A stretch of 64,000 nt of DNA. Source: Straminergon stramineum. Its lineage: Eukaryota > Streptophyta > Bryopsida > Hypnales > Calliergonaceae. The notes below the pieces were generated by a model. It searched no databases. It saw only the letters and a program-made list of their open reading frames with translations, and was not told where the DNA came from. Below are positions 12,301 to 23,267 of the stretch, in pieces (within the stretch, counting starts at the first letter, position 1; each line of letters begins with the position of its first letter). A program made the translations under genes and the position numbers. Location: positions 11,410,501-11,474,500 of the forward strand of contig OY987273.1 of the NCBI GenBank assembly GCA_963920665.1, read 5' to 3'.

Positions 12301-12345
12301 ATATACCGTTGGAAAGGTCTTGGAAATACCTTTCCAATGGTATAT
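12301..12345. repeat. Hairpin in hAT, copy a
   Basis: TATACCGTTGGAAAGGT, a short loop, then ACCTTTCCAATGGTATA forms a near-perfect stem. It is flanked by GGGGCGCGTAA and CACACGCC. It is in the opposite orientation to copies b and c, as expected if it belongs to the other subterminal arm. Confidence 0.75.
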
Positions 12346-12599
12346 CACACGCCTTGAAACACCAAAATCTCCAACCGGAAATGCCAAGAGAAGTTTGGTG
12401 CCTCAAAAAGTGAACGTCCGCCTTGGTGTTTGGCCATCCGCCCTCCCGTCTGCCACGAGCCTTTCCGTCCGCCATTACCGACCGCCCCGACCTCCTGAGC
12501 CAACATCATGCCATCCGCCTCCTTATCTAACCTACTTGACCTCTGTTCGCCGGCAGTTCTATTACATTTAATTCTGAAAAGTTCAGAACTGCAGCTTAA

Positions 12600-14250
12600 T
12601 TTCCAAAAAAAGACTCTTTAATATGACAAGTATCCAATGCAATATTAATGTAAGAAAAGAATAATTCCAAGTTTTCCTCCCCGCATTTAAACATGCTTTC
12701 CAAACCCTATACCCTAAACCCTAAATCCTATACCCTACAAAAAAAATCTGAATTGTAGATCCCTCAATTGTACATATTAACTTATAACGTTGTAGGAGTT
12801 TTCAAAAGTAGTGGTGTGATGTGTGAAATATGTTTTATTTTTTAATATTTGAAGTTTAGAATGCAATCATGACAATGTGATGCATATGTAGATCTTACTA
12901 TCTTTGTCATTTAGGTTTCAATTGTTCTTAAGATTTACTTTATTATGGGCTACAACACAATTGTGGATCATTGGATTATAACCTAGAGTATTTCATCAAT
13001 TTTTGTTATAGAATGCATTGATAGTGTAAAACACCAACGTAAATATTCTAAAAGAATTTATATTATCTCATTATTCTATTACAACATATATGGGATGATG
13101 CTCAAAATGATTTAAGTACTTTAATATAATTTTATATGATATGATGTGGACTATATTAAAGTAAGTATTTATACAATAAAAATGAAATGGAGGTTCTTAT
13201 CATACATGCTTATACTTATATATACATGTATGCACCCTAAATTGTAAACCATCAATAAATTTATCACAACCCTAAAATATTAGGGCTTAGGTAGTGTAAA
13301 ATGTGATTGACCTTCAAATATGATGAGCTTTCAAAATTCAAATACAACAATTGAGATAAGTAGGTCATACTCCAATGATTACAAGTCCGTTTCATCTCAA
13401 GACTTTTTCGCAAATGATTTTACGAGAAGGTTCATAATATCATATCTTGTAGATTATAAATTTATAATATTGATTTAATTGCTTATGTAGTTGTGTAGGC
13501 CTAGGATTTTTTTAAATCTTAAACCCGCAAAGTCCTAAGCCCTTTTTTTCTATCGAATATCATTCAAAATTGTCATTTCTATTGTGAAGAGCAAAAAACT
13601 TTATAAATTAACTTTATATCTAACCATAGGAATTTGTACTAGATTAGTATAAAAATGTATGGGAGCAATGTTATCATCTTGATAACATTAAGTGCATACA
13701 TTGCATGATATTTGTATTTAAAGAAAAAAAATCTTTTCTTTTGTCTTGCTATACTTGATTCTTGGGCTTTCATTTTCTTCACTTTAAATTTTGGCACTAA
13801 CGATTTTAATTTTATAATATTTTCTATTGAAAAATCTAGCTAAAAAGCGAAGAATCTTGGATAAAAATTCAAAAATAAATCATTTCATTGAGATCATATT
13901 TCACAAGAGTCCTCTATAAGAGTGTAGGGCCTTTGAGACTTTAGGAATTAATTACTTTCCTTCAAAGGCATAGAAATCAATTAGAAATTGAATCCAATTA
14001 AATTGTTACAATTTTGACTTTGAATATCTTTTGCTATTAGCCAAAAAGTATTGTTGATATGGCAAACTTGTAAAAAACCACCAATGTAAAACTAAATTCC
14101 TTTTAATTACACATCCATTTGAATTTTTTGTTTACAAATCAAATGATTTTCCAAAGAAGAGGCTATTTGGTGACACTTTTCATAGTTGTATTGATTTAGT
14201 GCCTCACTATATAACATATTAAAGACATAATTTCTATAGCTTTCTTCATT
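12600..14250. other. AT-rich core of the hAT element, no gene
   Basis: No open frame of note. Near 12700-12740 there are several CCCTAAA/CCCTATA words, a degenerate interstitial telomere-type repeat (plant TTTAGGG). Nothing else is recognisable. Confidence 0.6.
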
Positions 14251-14668
14251 CACCATGCATTGCATGCTCTACTCGTCCGCTCATCCGCCTACTTCTACAA
14301 AGTTAAAAACAACTCTCCCTCTCACCTTCTCCCTTGTCCGTTTGTTCGTTGTGGGCCGACCTCCACCAAATTGAAAACACTTGACTCTCGCATCCAACTC
14401 TTGCTCCTACCTTCCTCCACGTTTGCCCGTCCGACTGTCCACCCGTCTGCCTATCTACCCGTCCGCTAGTCCACCATAGGTTGAATTCCACCAATGGCCC
14501 CTAGTGCCCGCCTTTCCCTCCTGCCTTTCTTCCCCGTTCGCCGTCCGCTCATCTGCCCGTCTGCCTAGCGAATAAGAGGGCGAACAGCAAGGCGGACGTC
14601 GATGTTTTGAAGTAACAAACTTCTTTTAACATTTCTGATTAGAGATTTTTGATTTTTGGGGCGTGTGA

Positions 14669-14711
14669 TATACCATTGGAAAGGTATTTCCAAGACCTTT
14701 CCAATGGTATA
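14669..14711. repeat. Hairpin in hAT, copy b
   Basis: TATACCATTGGAAAGGT / ACCTTTCCAATGGTATA, a perfect 17-base stem around ATTTCCAAG. Confidence 0.8.
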
Positions 14712-14957
14712 TTACCCCCTCCAAAATTCTAATAAACGAATTCAAAAATTGCAAGTGAAAGTTGCTATGACTACATAGTGAGCATCCACCCAACTGATCG
14801 CCCGTCCGCCCATCCGCTTGGCAGACGGGGGGCGGGCGGATGGGAGGGTGGACGGCTAGGCAGACGGACGGACACCAAGGCGGACGCCGATGTTTTGAAG
14901 CAACAAACTTCTTTTGACATTTCCGGTTAGAGATTTTTGATTTTTGGGGCGTGTGAT

Positions 14958-15000
14958 ATACCATTGGAAAGGTATTTCCAAGACCTTTCCAACGGTACAT
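14958..15000. repeat. Hairpin in hAT, copy c
   Basis: The same stem-loop as copy b with two changes (CAACGGTACA on the right arm), inside the second 288-bp unit. Confidence 0.8.
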
Positions 15001-15357
15001 TACACGCTCCAAAATTCTAAAAAACGAATTCAAAAATTGCAAGTGAAAGTTGCTGCGACTACATAGTGAGCGTCTGCCCGTCCGCTTAGCGGATGGGGTC
15101 GCGAATGGGCGGACGGGATGGTGGACGGGGTCGCGGAGGGACGGACGGGATGGCGGACAAGGTTGCGGACGGGATGGCGGACAGGATGGCGGATGGGGTG
15201 GTGGACGGGATGGCGGATGGGGTCGCGGACAGGCGGGGCCGATGGGCAGTGGCGAACGGCGGGAACGTCCACTAGTCCGCTTGTCATCGGACGTTGTGGA
15301 CCCCGCGTCCACGTCCGCGTCCGGACGTCCGAACGTCGTGTCAACCCTGAACGGGAC

Positions 15358-16820
15358 GTGCAGCTAGGAGAGGGTGAGGTAGAATTTGAAAGGGGTTCCA
15401 AGCTTGCATCCGTGTCCATGCTGCAACTCCGGAGAAGTAGAGGTGGACATGCTAGTACATCCTCGGTGGAGGTGAAGCTTCGGAAGGTGATTCCGGTCAT
15501 TCCCCCTACCGAAATAGCAAAGTCCCAACTCATGGAAGATTTGAATTCCATGGGTTGCATGAGGTTTGTAGAAAAACCCTTGGGCTTCAAGGAAGAGTTG
15601 ATGGTGAGGGAACTCCTAGGCAAGCTATCCAACGAGTTCGACCACACCATGAGAGTAGTTCCACATCTCGGGATGGAGGAGGTCTAGAGAGCGGTATACA
15701 ATTTCCAGTTAGGAGGATCGAGAATGGTGAATTGGAAGGACGAGTTCGTTTGGGGCAAATTCCAAGATGCCGTCAACCCAAAGGACGACTATGCCATAGG
15801 GGACTGCATCGACAATCGCCACTGCTGGCTTTTGCAGTTCCTAGTTCCAATCCTGCATCTGGAAAAGCCAACGAGGGTGATGATTTTCCTTGCGAATACA
15901 ATATTTGGCACCTTGAGCAGGGAATAAAAAGTCGATAGGGCCCGGATCATTTCCGATCTGGTCGTCTAGCTCGTATGTAGAGTTGGAAAGAATAGGGCCA
16001 CTCTCGTGTGTCCTTACCTCATCCATCTCAACCATTCCCATCAACTCCTAAGCGCTATGGAGGAGAAGGTGTGGAGGGCTGAAGAAGTCCTCCTGAAGTA
16101 TGGAGAATCGGAAACGAACGATGAAGCCGATTCCAGTTCCAACCCACGAGAGGATAGCGAGTCAGAAGAAGAGGAGTCGGCAATGCCGCTGATCAAGCAA
16201 CAAAAGACAACCTCTCCATATAAACGAGGGACGCCACCCAATCGTGATACATCGGCCCCGAAAGAGAGACTGGAAGTCAAGAAGACTGTCTCAGAGGAAT
16301 CGGATCCCGATGATTCGTTCAATCCTCTCATCAAAATCTTATGCGACGTGAGAGTGGATTGGGAACTGAAGAGAAGGATCCTAGTTGTAATCGGCAAATT
16401 GGTGGGAGTGCTGCTAGATAGAGAGCTACCAGAGAAGGTGGCGAGCTGCATCTCCAATCCGGTCAAAACCCAAAAACAAGAACCAGAGATCTGTGGCCTG
16501 TAGGAGGAGGTGGATCGAGTAAAGGCAGAACTCCTTGTACTCAAGGAGTACTCTATAGCCACTCGTACGATGGTGGAAGAGGCTCAAAAAATGGTTGAGA
16601 AGGTGAAGGCCACCTTCGGGGAGACCAAAATGGCCGCCGCCAAGGCCAAACTGTTTGATGAGAAGGTGCACAACGAGAAGAAGCCATCCGATTCCTAGAT
16701 GGTTCGGATTCTCACAACTTTGTCGAACAGGTTCAAGCGGCAATGAAGGAGGTGCGGAAAATGGTTGACCAGATGGAGGAGAGTAGCCGGTTAGTATTGG
16801 AAGCTACTTGCTCTTGGGGG
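15358..16820 (+). pseudogene. Gag-like coding relic, copy 3 (best preserved)
   Basis: Several plus-strand frames follow one another. A first part reads VKLRKVIPVIPPTEIAKSQL and LLGKLSNEFDHTMRVVPHLG. A TAG at 15685 stands where the 1.6 kb copy has Trp (EEV-stop-RAVYNF versus KEVWAKVYKF). Then come FVWGKFQDAVNPKDDYAIGD and LQFLVPILHL. From 16039 follows an acidic Ser/Glu linker, then a helical part (KILCDVRVDWELKRRILVVI) and, after a TAG at 16501, a coiled-coil-like EEVDRVKAELLVLKEY to EKVKATFGET. I know no named domain. It resembles a gag or structural protein of a non-autonomous LTR element, which is an inference. The hAT insertion removed its link to the leader at 11.6-12.1 kb. Confidence 0.5.
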
Positions 16821-18289
16821 ATTTAACTCTCGGATCTCTCACTCTCAGATTCGTTCTTGGATGTAGCAGCAAGGGAAGGGAAGGACGTCACCTCCAAGTT
16901 TAAGAGATTAGAGTAGAAGGCAACTCCAACCGGCATGCCTGGAATTGCCATCGATTTGGATTCGACCCTCGGATCTACAAAAGGTGACTCGGTTCCTAAT
17001 CCTCAGAAGGGGGAACAGGACCGAAACTTGAACGAGATCTTCGAGTAGATGGAGTCGGAAACCTAGAGCGACACCATTAGATCTCGGGCGAGTACATAGG
17101 AGTGTAAATATTAAGAAAGGTAGGAACGGATCCGGATCCTATTCCGATTCGGTTAGTAGTAGGTAGGACCGAGAGTCCGGCTTGAGTTGGGGTAGAACTT
17201 TCGTAGGCTTTTATGCATGTTTGTACTTTTAGGATGTATTTAAGTCAGTCCTTGCGAAGGGTGCTAAAAGTCTTCTTTTTGCAAACTTCCTATACCTTTG
17301 TATGCGCTCTTATGTTGTGTATGTCTCTCCCAAGCATGGCAGGGTTGCAGAGGGTGGAGTTAGAAAGGTGTAGGATGGATTGGTGAATAGATTTCTTCCC
17401 TAGGTGTGTGCGTTTCCGATCCTTAGTGCATGAGAGTGGGTGGTAGAAGTGTTGGGAGTGGATTTCAGTGCCTCAGCAAATCTAGAGTTTTGAATTCCAG
17501 GTGAGAAAGCCATTGTTAGGCTAGGCGAATAGGGAGGGTATCCTTAGTTGTGCTAGAACTCTTGGGTAGGAAATTTGGTTGAATGTCTAATCTCCTGTGA
17601 GGTCTCACCACCTTAATTGGAAAATGGAATAGCTCTGGTAAGTGTTGGAACAAACAAGTACACTTGTGACCATCCAGCTTCGCACAGGTAGGAACTGGCA
17701 TCAAGGTCGTTATAGTATGGAAGGATCGTATGGGGAATCTCTATGTGACCTGCAAACTAGATTGCTATCTGGGTTGTTGTGAGGGATCAAACCAGATTTG
17801 AGTTAGTTGAGGAGAGGAGGAGATAGGACAGTGGACCCTCAACCACTATAATCTACGGAAGGAGTGGTGGGCTTACCACTCACAAAATCAAGTGGTGACC
17901 CCTTTGATGATCCAATAGAGGCAAAACTAAACCGAAAGAAGAATGAGGAGACGTACGAGCAATCCGAAACAAATTGGTCCAAAGGAGTACTAGGACCGGA
18001 AGAGGTGTGGTACTGGAATTGGGTTAAATTTCATCAACCAGATATTTAGGGAACCAGAAGGGAGGAATCCGGTCCGAGATTATCTAGTAGTTGTTTGGTT
18101 TCTGGTTTTAGATCTAGGACTAGAAGGAAAGTTTAGAGGTTAGTAAGGCTTACTCGCTTAATAAAGCTAAATACTTCACAAGATCTCCTCAGTTCAATCT
18201 TTAGAGTCACTTAGTTATACTCTAGAGTGATTTTTGTGAGTATAACAGGGAATTTACTTGCTCTGTACTGCAACAATATGCATTCACCT
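16821..18289 (+). other. 3' part of the gag-like element, no clear gene
   Basis: A purine-rich stretch on the plus strand with short broken frames. A possible coding piece at 17864-18049 reads MVGLPLTKSSGDPFDDPIEA onward. No pol domains (protease, RT, integrase) are visible, so the element appears non-autonomous or truncated. Confidence 0.35.
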
Positions 18290-18490
18290 ACTTCCTTAAC
18301 TTCAAGTTTACTGTTCAATCCTTGGTCGCTGCGTGTAATTGTTTCTCATACCTCTTTTGTTTCAACTTCATAATCTTTACTACTCCCTCGTGATAATTCA
18401 AAGTCTCCACATGCGATTTTTTTGCTATAGTAGATTCTTGCTCAACATCCATCTATGCCTTGAGCTCTAAGTTCTCCACCATCAACAATC
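18290..18490 (-). pseudogene. Coiled-coil coding fragment just outside element A
   Basis: One minus-strand frame reads LLMVENLELKA, stop, MDVEQESTIAKKSHVETLNY and KIMKLKQKRYEKQLHAATKD. It is broken by TAG, TGA and TAG, where Gln, Arg and Gln would restore a heptad-like helix. It abuts the left terminus of element A at 18499 and may be cut by it. The family is unknown. Confidence 0.35.
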
Positions 18491-18498
18491 GACCCAAA

Positions 18499-18525
18499 AA
18501 GGCCTTATTCGTTAAATTGAGACAA
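18499..18525 (+). repeat. Element A left terminal inverted repeat
   Basis: Twenty-seven bases matching the inverse of 37268-37294 with a single C/T difference at position 12. AAGGCCTT at the tip is itself palindromic, so the exact end could shift by a base or two. Confidence 0.8.
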
Positions 18526-19044
18526 GCTGTGGTCTCATTTTAATTCACTTCTATATTTAGAAAACAAAAGAGTTCATTAAATTGAGACAATTCAATAAAT
18601 TGTGACTTCAAAATGTTGAAGTACATATTTAATTAATTTACTATTGCTATAAATAGCAGGAAAAAGCTGCATTCATCTTTTGAACATTTTTATTTCATTA
18701 AAAATATACACTTTAAATCATGCAAGATGTCATCAATTGAGACATTTCTTGAAATTGAGAGGTGCATCTACGAAAGGACTAATCTTTGGGTTGTTGATAC
18801 CAAACTTTAACATCTAAAACATCTTTATTACAAAAAATTCAAATGAATACACTTAATGTAGAACATTGGAGAAAAATGATAAGATAAAATATACTATTAA
18901 TAGAAATCAACAATTTTAACACAATCAAACTATCCTAATAAAATGGACAAAATATATTTCTGCGAACATCTTTAAACATGTAAATGCAAAGTCCATGCAA
19001 CTTCACACCCTAGAACAAAAACTACTTATATAACTACACACTAT

Positions 19045-21894
19045 TCATCCTTCCGCCATAGACTCATTGTCATCTGAATTAGCCATGAAGGCTTCCACTA
19101 ATGCTTTGATGATGTCAATTTGTGGCTTTGGAATTGCCACCCTTGGATCTGAAGTCCCCTCTCGCATACGTGGCTTCCAAGCGGTCATGATATAGTTTGT
19201 GCTCGACCATGTTGGGGTTATTGCTCGATCTTCGCGCCACACATTCCCTTTTTTGGTGTCCCATCCACCATATGTTTCCATGTTAATGTGTCGATTTGAA
19301 GTTGGAATCCAATATTGGATTTGGATCATATTCATATGCTCTGGATCCAGATTTGGATTCGTAATGGCTCTAGCAAGCCATAATGGCTTGGAGTCACCAT
19401 TAGCAGGTCGCACCACAACAAAATAACTTGCGAACATATCGCGATTAACACGGAAAGAAGCACGGGGACGATCACGCCTTCGTCCAACAAAGGGTGCATC
19501 CTCTACATCCCCTTCAGGTAGTGTACCATCCCTCTCCCTGCATTCTTCCTCATCATGGATGATCCTTGAAGCCGGCCAAAATCCATGTAGTAATGTCTCA
19601 TGCGGCTCTAGAGGTGCATCAAGAGCTGCTCGAACACCTTTCCAATACTCTTTTATAGGGCCATTCTTCCTCTTGAATTCTCTAGATTGGTCATCCTCTG
19701 CCATTCCGCTCTAGTGTGCAATGAAACTGTTCAAACCTCTCTTGATCTCATCGAGAGAACACATCTTCTCGAGAACTAGAGGTGGTGGATCACTGCTTGG
19801 AACTATTGGACGTCCGTCTTCAGTCTCAGACCACAAGCAAATTCCTTTGCCGTCCTCTAGCAACCATTTCTTGTCCGTATACAGATTTTTATACTCCATC
19901 AAAGGCCATCCACTGGAATCCATGTAAAACTTGAACTGCTGGGACCTAGAATGACCTTCCAAAAAATCTCCTCCTGTGCCCAAATACCCATCTACATATC
20001 GCTTGAAATCAGGAACTTCCTCGATGAGATGAGGAATGACGGGGTGCGTTTCGTAATCCATGAAGGATTTCATGAGTTTCGGAAGTGTTGGATAGTTGTT
20101 TGTCTTCAACTTAGTGCTCCACCGACCGAAAAGAGTGTCAATGTCTTCATGAGTGTGCCCAACAATGAGGAAATTGATGTACACTTCGCGGAAAATCCCT
20201 TTGTATATAAGTAGGGAACAAAAAGAAAAAACCCATCTATTCTTATTGTCTCCTGATGCATTATCCAACTGCAAAGTCAATATTGGTGGTAAAGGTTGAG
20301 CTGGAATTGATTCTTCCGGAGGAGGAAGAAGAGAGTCCAAGCAAATATCTACCTCTTCTAGAATCGCCTTGGTTAATGTGGATTGCATCTCTTTTTCAGA
20401 GAATAACTTGCGCGATGAATTCTTTTGTGGTTCTTCAACATCACGTAACAACTTTGTGATGGACCCAATGGTATGATTTGAGTTTGTTGGAAAAATGTCT
20501 AAACCGTAGTGTGCATATCGAACATCTCCATGCCCATGAGCAATCATACCCATAACTGCAACAGGCATTTTCATGTAGGAATCCATTGCTTTGGTCTTGT
20601 GAGAGAAGTGTGGAGAAGCGGTCTTGGAGTGATCCATTTTATCATGGATAATGGTTAGCATCTTCTCAGGATATGTTTCAGAAACATGTCAATTTGCATA
20701 GTATAGTTCTCTATGGGCCCTTTGGCCCACAAGGTGGGTATCCAAAGCAATGGTCCACCTCTCTTACGCATATGAAAGGTGAGTGCATGTGCTCCTCAAT
20801 TGCTTGTATTTATCACACAAGCCACATCAAGCGAAACTATCTCCACATGCTTTTGGAGCAAATTCTGGGAAAGAAGCACGTCAAATGTTGCTCAAGCCAC
20901 TCGAAGAAATTGGTTGCAAATGTAAAGTTGCATTGGCCTCATTGATTTTTGGTAATTGATCACTCCTCCAAAATGCAGACGGCAAAACCATTGCAGGGAC
21001 TTTCTCCCCTGATTCCAGGGTCCTCGTTTTGTGTGGCATTTTGTCACCTTCAAGAACCACTAATGTTCGAAGTGTTGCAATAGCTTGCAGAGTATGTTTT
21101 CGTGGTTTTTTGGACCCCAAATTCCCGTGCGCCTCTGCTTCCTTCCCATCTTTGGCCATCTCTTTATACCTATAAAAGGTAGCTTTTGAAATCCCATGAA
21201 TGGTCCACCATGCAATGGGACACACTTCCCTTCTTTTCAAGGTAATCCACTCCTTGCCAGTAGGATCTTTGTGGGTCTGCCTATGCACTTCAAGAAGACA
21301 CTTCTTCCGAGCATATACCCCATCATTAACATGGAGTTGAGAACGAATGCCTTGAATTTGTCCACGCGGAAAAGGCTGCAAACAATTATTCGGACAACAC
21401 GTTTTGGTGGACACTTCAGTGATTGCTCGAGGAATCAGGAGGGTCTCTTTTTTGGGATAACTAAGCTCCATTCTCTCACGAAATCTTTTATAGGATCGAA
21501 CCCCTTTCTGAATTCTTCTATTAGTAGCATTCATGGTTGTGTTGTAAATATGTGTCTGGTCATGGTCATACAAACTAACACCAAAGAGGAAAACTCGCTT
21601 GATGTGCCAAGAGTGAATTGACCACATCCACCCGGTTGGGACTTCTGCCTCGCACAAGGACTGCACAATTTGAACAAAAACTCGATCCTCTCCAAGAGGC
21701 TTCCCGTCGCTGTCCACGACAACATCTGGATTGACGCTCTATAATACTGCATTTGCGACATCGTCCCCTGCTTCATTACGAAGAGTGACTGGTTTAAAGT
21801 TCCATTTTGCTTGAGGAATCTCGTCACAAGTACAGACATGAGGGTCTAATGTAGGGACCGGGTTTGCAAAATCTTGAGGTCCATGAATATCCAT
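19045..21894 (-). pseudogene. DUF7869-type transposase-like gene of element A
   Basis: A single minus-strand frame runs from ATG at 21894 to a TGA near 19045 (about 950 codons) with no frameshift. It is broken only by TAG at 21741 and 19713, TGA at 20883, 20829 and 20691, and TAA at 20766. The middle reads HRELYYAN, stop, HVSETYPEKM, then TIIHDKMDHSKTASPHFSHK. The second half has LQLDNASGDNKNRWVF and FLIVGHTHEDIDTLFGRWS, the acidic D...H..ED pattern of DUF7869 proteins, which look like RNase H-type transposases. A CGDSFA-x-CGLCDKYKQLR segment suggests a zinc site. The stops fall where Gln or Arg fits, so it was probably functional recently. Palindromes fill the upstream DNA from 22046. Confidence 0.75.
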
Positions 21895-22045
21895 TCTACG
21901 GGAAACGATGAACGATCAGATGGTCTCTTATGGACTACACAATGCACATATAGATTATACTCTAAATAGGTCATAAATCTACTGCAGCGAATGATAAATG
22001 TGCTTTGATACTAAGGGTCAAACTCAATTGTAGAATAAGCACATT

Positions 22046-23267
22046 TATCATCGAGTCGACGATATAATTCAATTTCTGAATTTAAGAATACACACTTCCA
22101 ATTCCCAAACACACTGATCACAAAAGATGACTATCCTCGAACCGGGGATATAGTACAGAATTGATTATAACTCAATAATTCCAAGTTAAAAATATTCCTC
22201 ATTCATAAATTCATAAAGTACGAATTCCAAAATAAAGTGATAGACTTAAAAAGTCTTCATTGAACAATAACAGAACCATTCTCACCATAATGTCCGAAAA
22301 CATATTCCAATTTATAAACTCAATTCGATACTTATCCGAGATTAGAATATTATGGTCAAAGTTAAAAATCGATATCCTCGAGTCGACGATAATCATCCAA
22401 GAGTCCTAAAATATAGATCACATAACATAATTAGAGAAAGGGATTACCGATATTTACAATTTGTAGTGGATATTCTCTGTTACCATATACAACTCCTACT
22501 TTGCCTCCAGTTGAAGTTACTATTGATATTTTCCTAAATAAAAGGTTAATGTCATGAAGACATGAAGGACATCGTCAAACCGGAGAGACTGTGACAGAGA
22601 TATTCCACAGAACACCAATAAAACCTTATCCCAATATCGTACAACAATATATTACAAATTATTAACCTTCTCTATTAGACAAATATGAATCAAAATATTT
22701 TTCTTCAACTGAATTAGGAGTATCGTCGAGTCGATGATAATCTTATAAGAATTTGGATATATTTACCTTCCATTATTGTAATACTAAATGGAGTCTAGTC
22801 AATTCCAATATATTATAGAGATCATTCATAACAACACAACACTGTGACTTATCCTCGACTCAATGATAAGACAATTTGACCAATAATGATCCTAAATATA
22901 TTTCAATTTCTAAACAGAATTTATTACTCATGTACACGTTCAAAGATTCCTGGAGAAGTTGAAAATAGGTATCGTCGAGTCGACAATAACATTCTCAGAA
23001 CTAACAACATCAACCTACCAGTATTATCCCAGAATATGGATAATGTCCATTTCGATAGATAGATAGACAACATTATTCTTCAAAATATAAAGAAGGGACT
23101 TATCCTCGAGTCAACGATAAGACCCACATATTCTGTCATAAAGCACATATCATCGAGTCGAGGATGCAGTGGACATGAAGTAGGAATTAGAACCATTTCA
23201 ACTTGTTATTGACACTACGATTGTGAACTACATATTAAGTTTAATGGATATCGTCGACTCGAGGATA
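22046..23267. promoter_or_regulatory. Left array of 19-bp palindromes (nine sites)
   Basis: Sites start at 22046, 22132, 22373, 22721, 22850, 22970, 23101, 23148 and 23249. The consensus is TATCNTCGAGTCGANGATA, a dyad with a single central base. Variants keep the TATC/GATA ends (one ends GATG) and most of TCGA/TCGA. The sequence between sites is AT-rich and not itself repeated, so these are separate sites, not a tandem satellite. They lie directly upstream of the DUF7869 gene start at 21894. A role as binding sites for an element-encoded protein is inferred. Confidence 0.85.

Larger units (their letters stand above)
14589..15060. repeat. Two direct units of about 288 bp in hAT right arm
   Basis: AAGGCGGACGTCGATGTTTTGAAG (14589 on) and the equivalent at 14877 start two successive copies. 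Each copy contains the TTTGATTTTTGGGGCGTGTG word, the hairpin and the CAAGTGAAAGTTGCT word. The arm at 12.2-12.4 kb holds one inverted copy, so the right arm has a duplication the left lacks. Confidence 0.75.
12093..15349. mobile_element. Non-autonomous hAT element (3.26 kb)
   Basis: The ends are CAGGGTTGACA (12093-12103) and its inverse TGTCAACCCTG (15339-15349), the CAGGG-type terminus of hAT transposons. They are flanked by an 8-bp target duplication, AATGGGAC / AACGGGAC, differing by one C/T. Inside each end are GC-rich regions full of GTCCG/CGGAC and CGTCCGCC words (12.10-12.24, 12.41-12.52, 14.26-14.60, 14.78-14.88 and 15.06-15.34 kb). The middle (12.6-14.2 kb) is AT-rich without a transposase. 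The element split a gag-like reading region. Open frames over the GC-rich ends (RTGWRTG..., HPVRHPVR...) come from the repeat composition only. Confidence 0.85.

Noticed and set aside
12700..12740. Telomere sequence
   Set aside because: Only a few degenerate CCCTAAA/CCCTATA words inside a hAT core, and no run of perfect repeats.
15050..15687. Long plus and minus open frames rich in Gly/Arg/Trp or His/Pro/Arg
   Set aside because: They follow the CGGAC/GATGGCGGACG repeats of the hAT arm in several frames at once and stop with the repeat, so they are composition artefacts.
17090..17110. A third LTR copy suggested by AGGAGTGTAAATATT
   Set aside because: Similarity to the LTR-like repeats stops after about 12 bases and the orientation relative to the gag-like relic is wrong.
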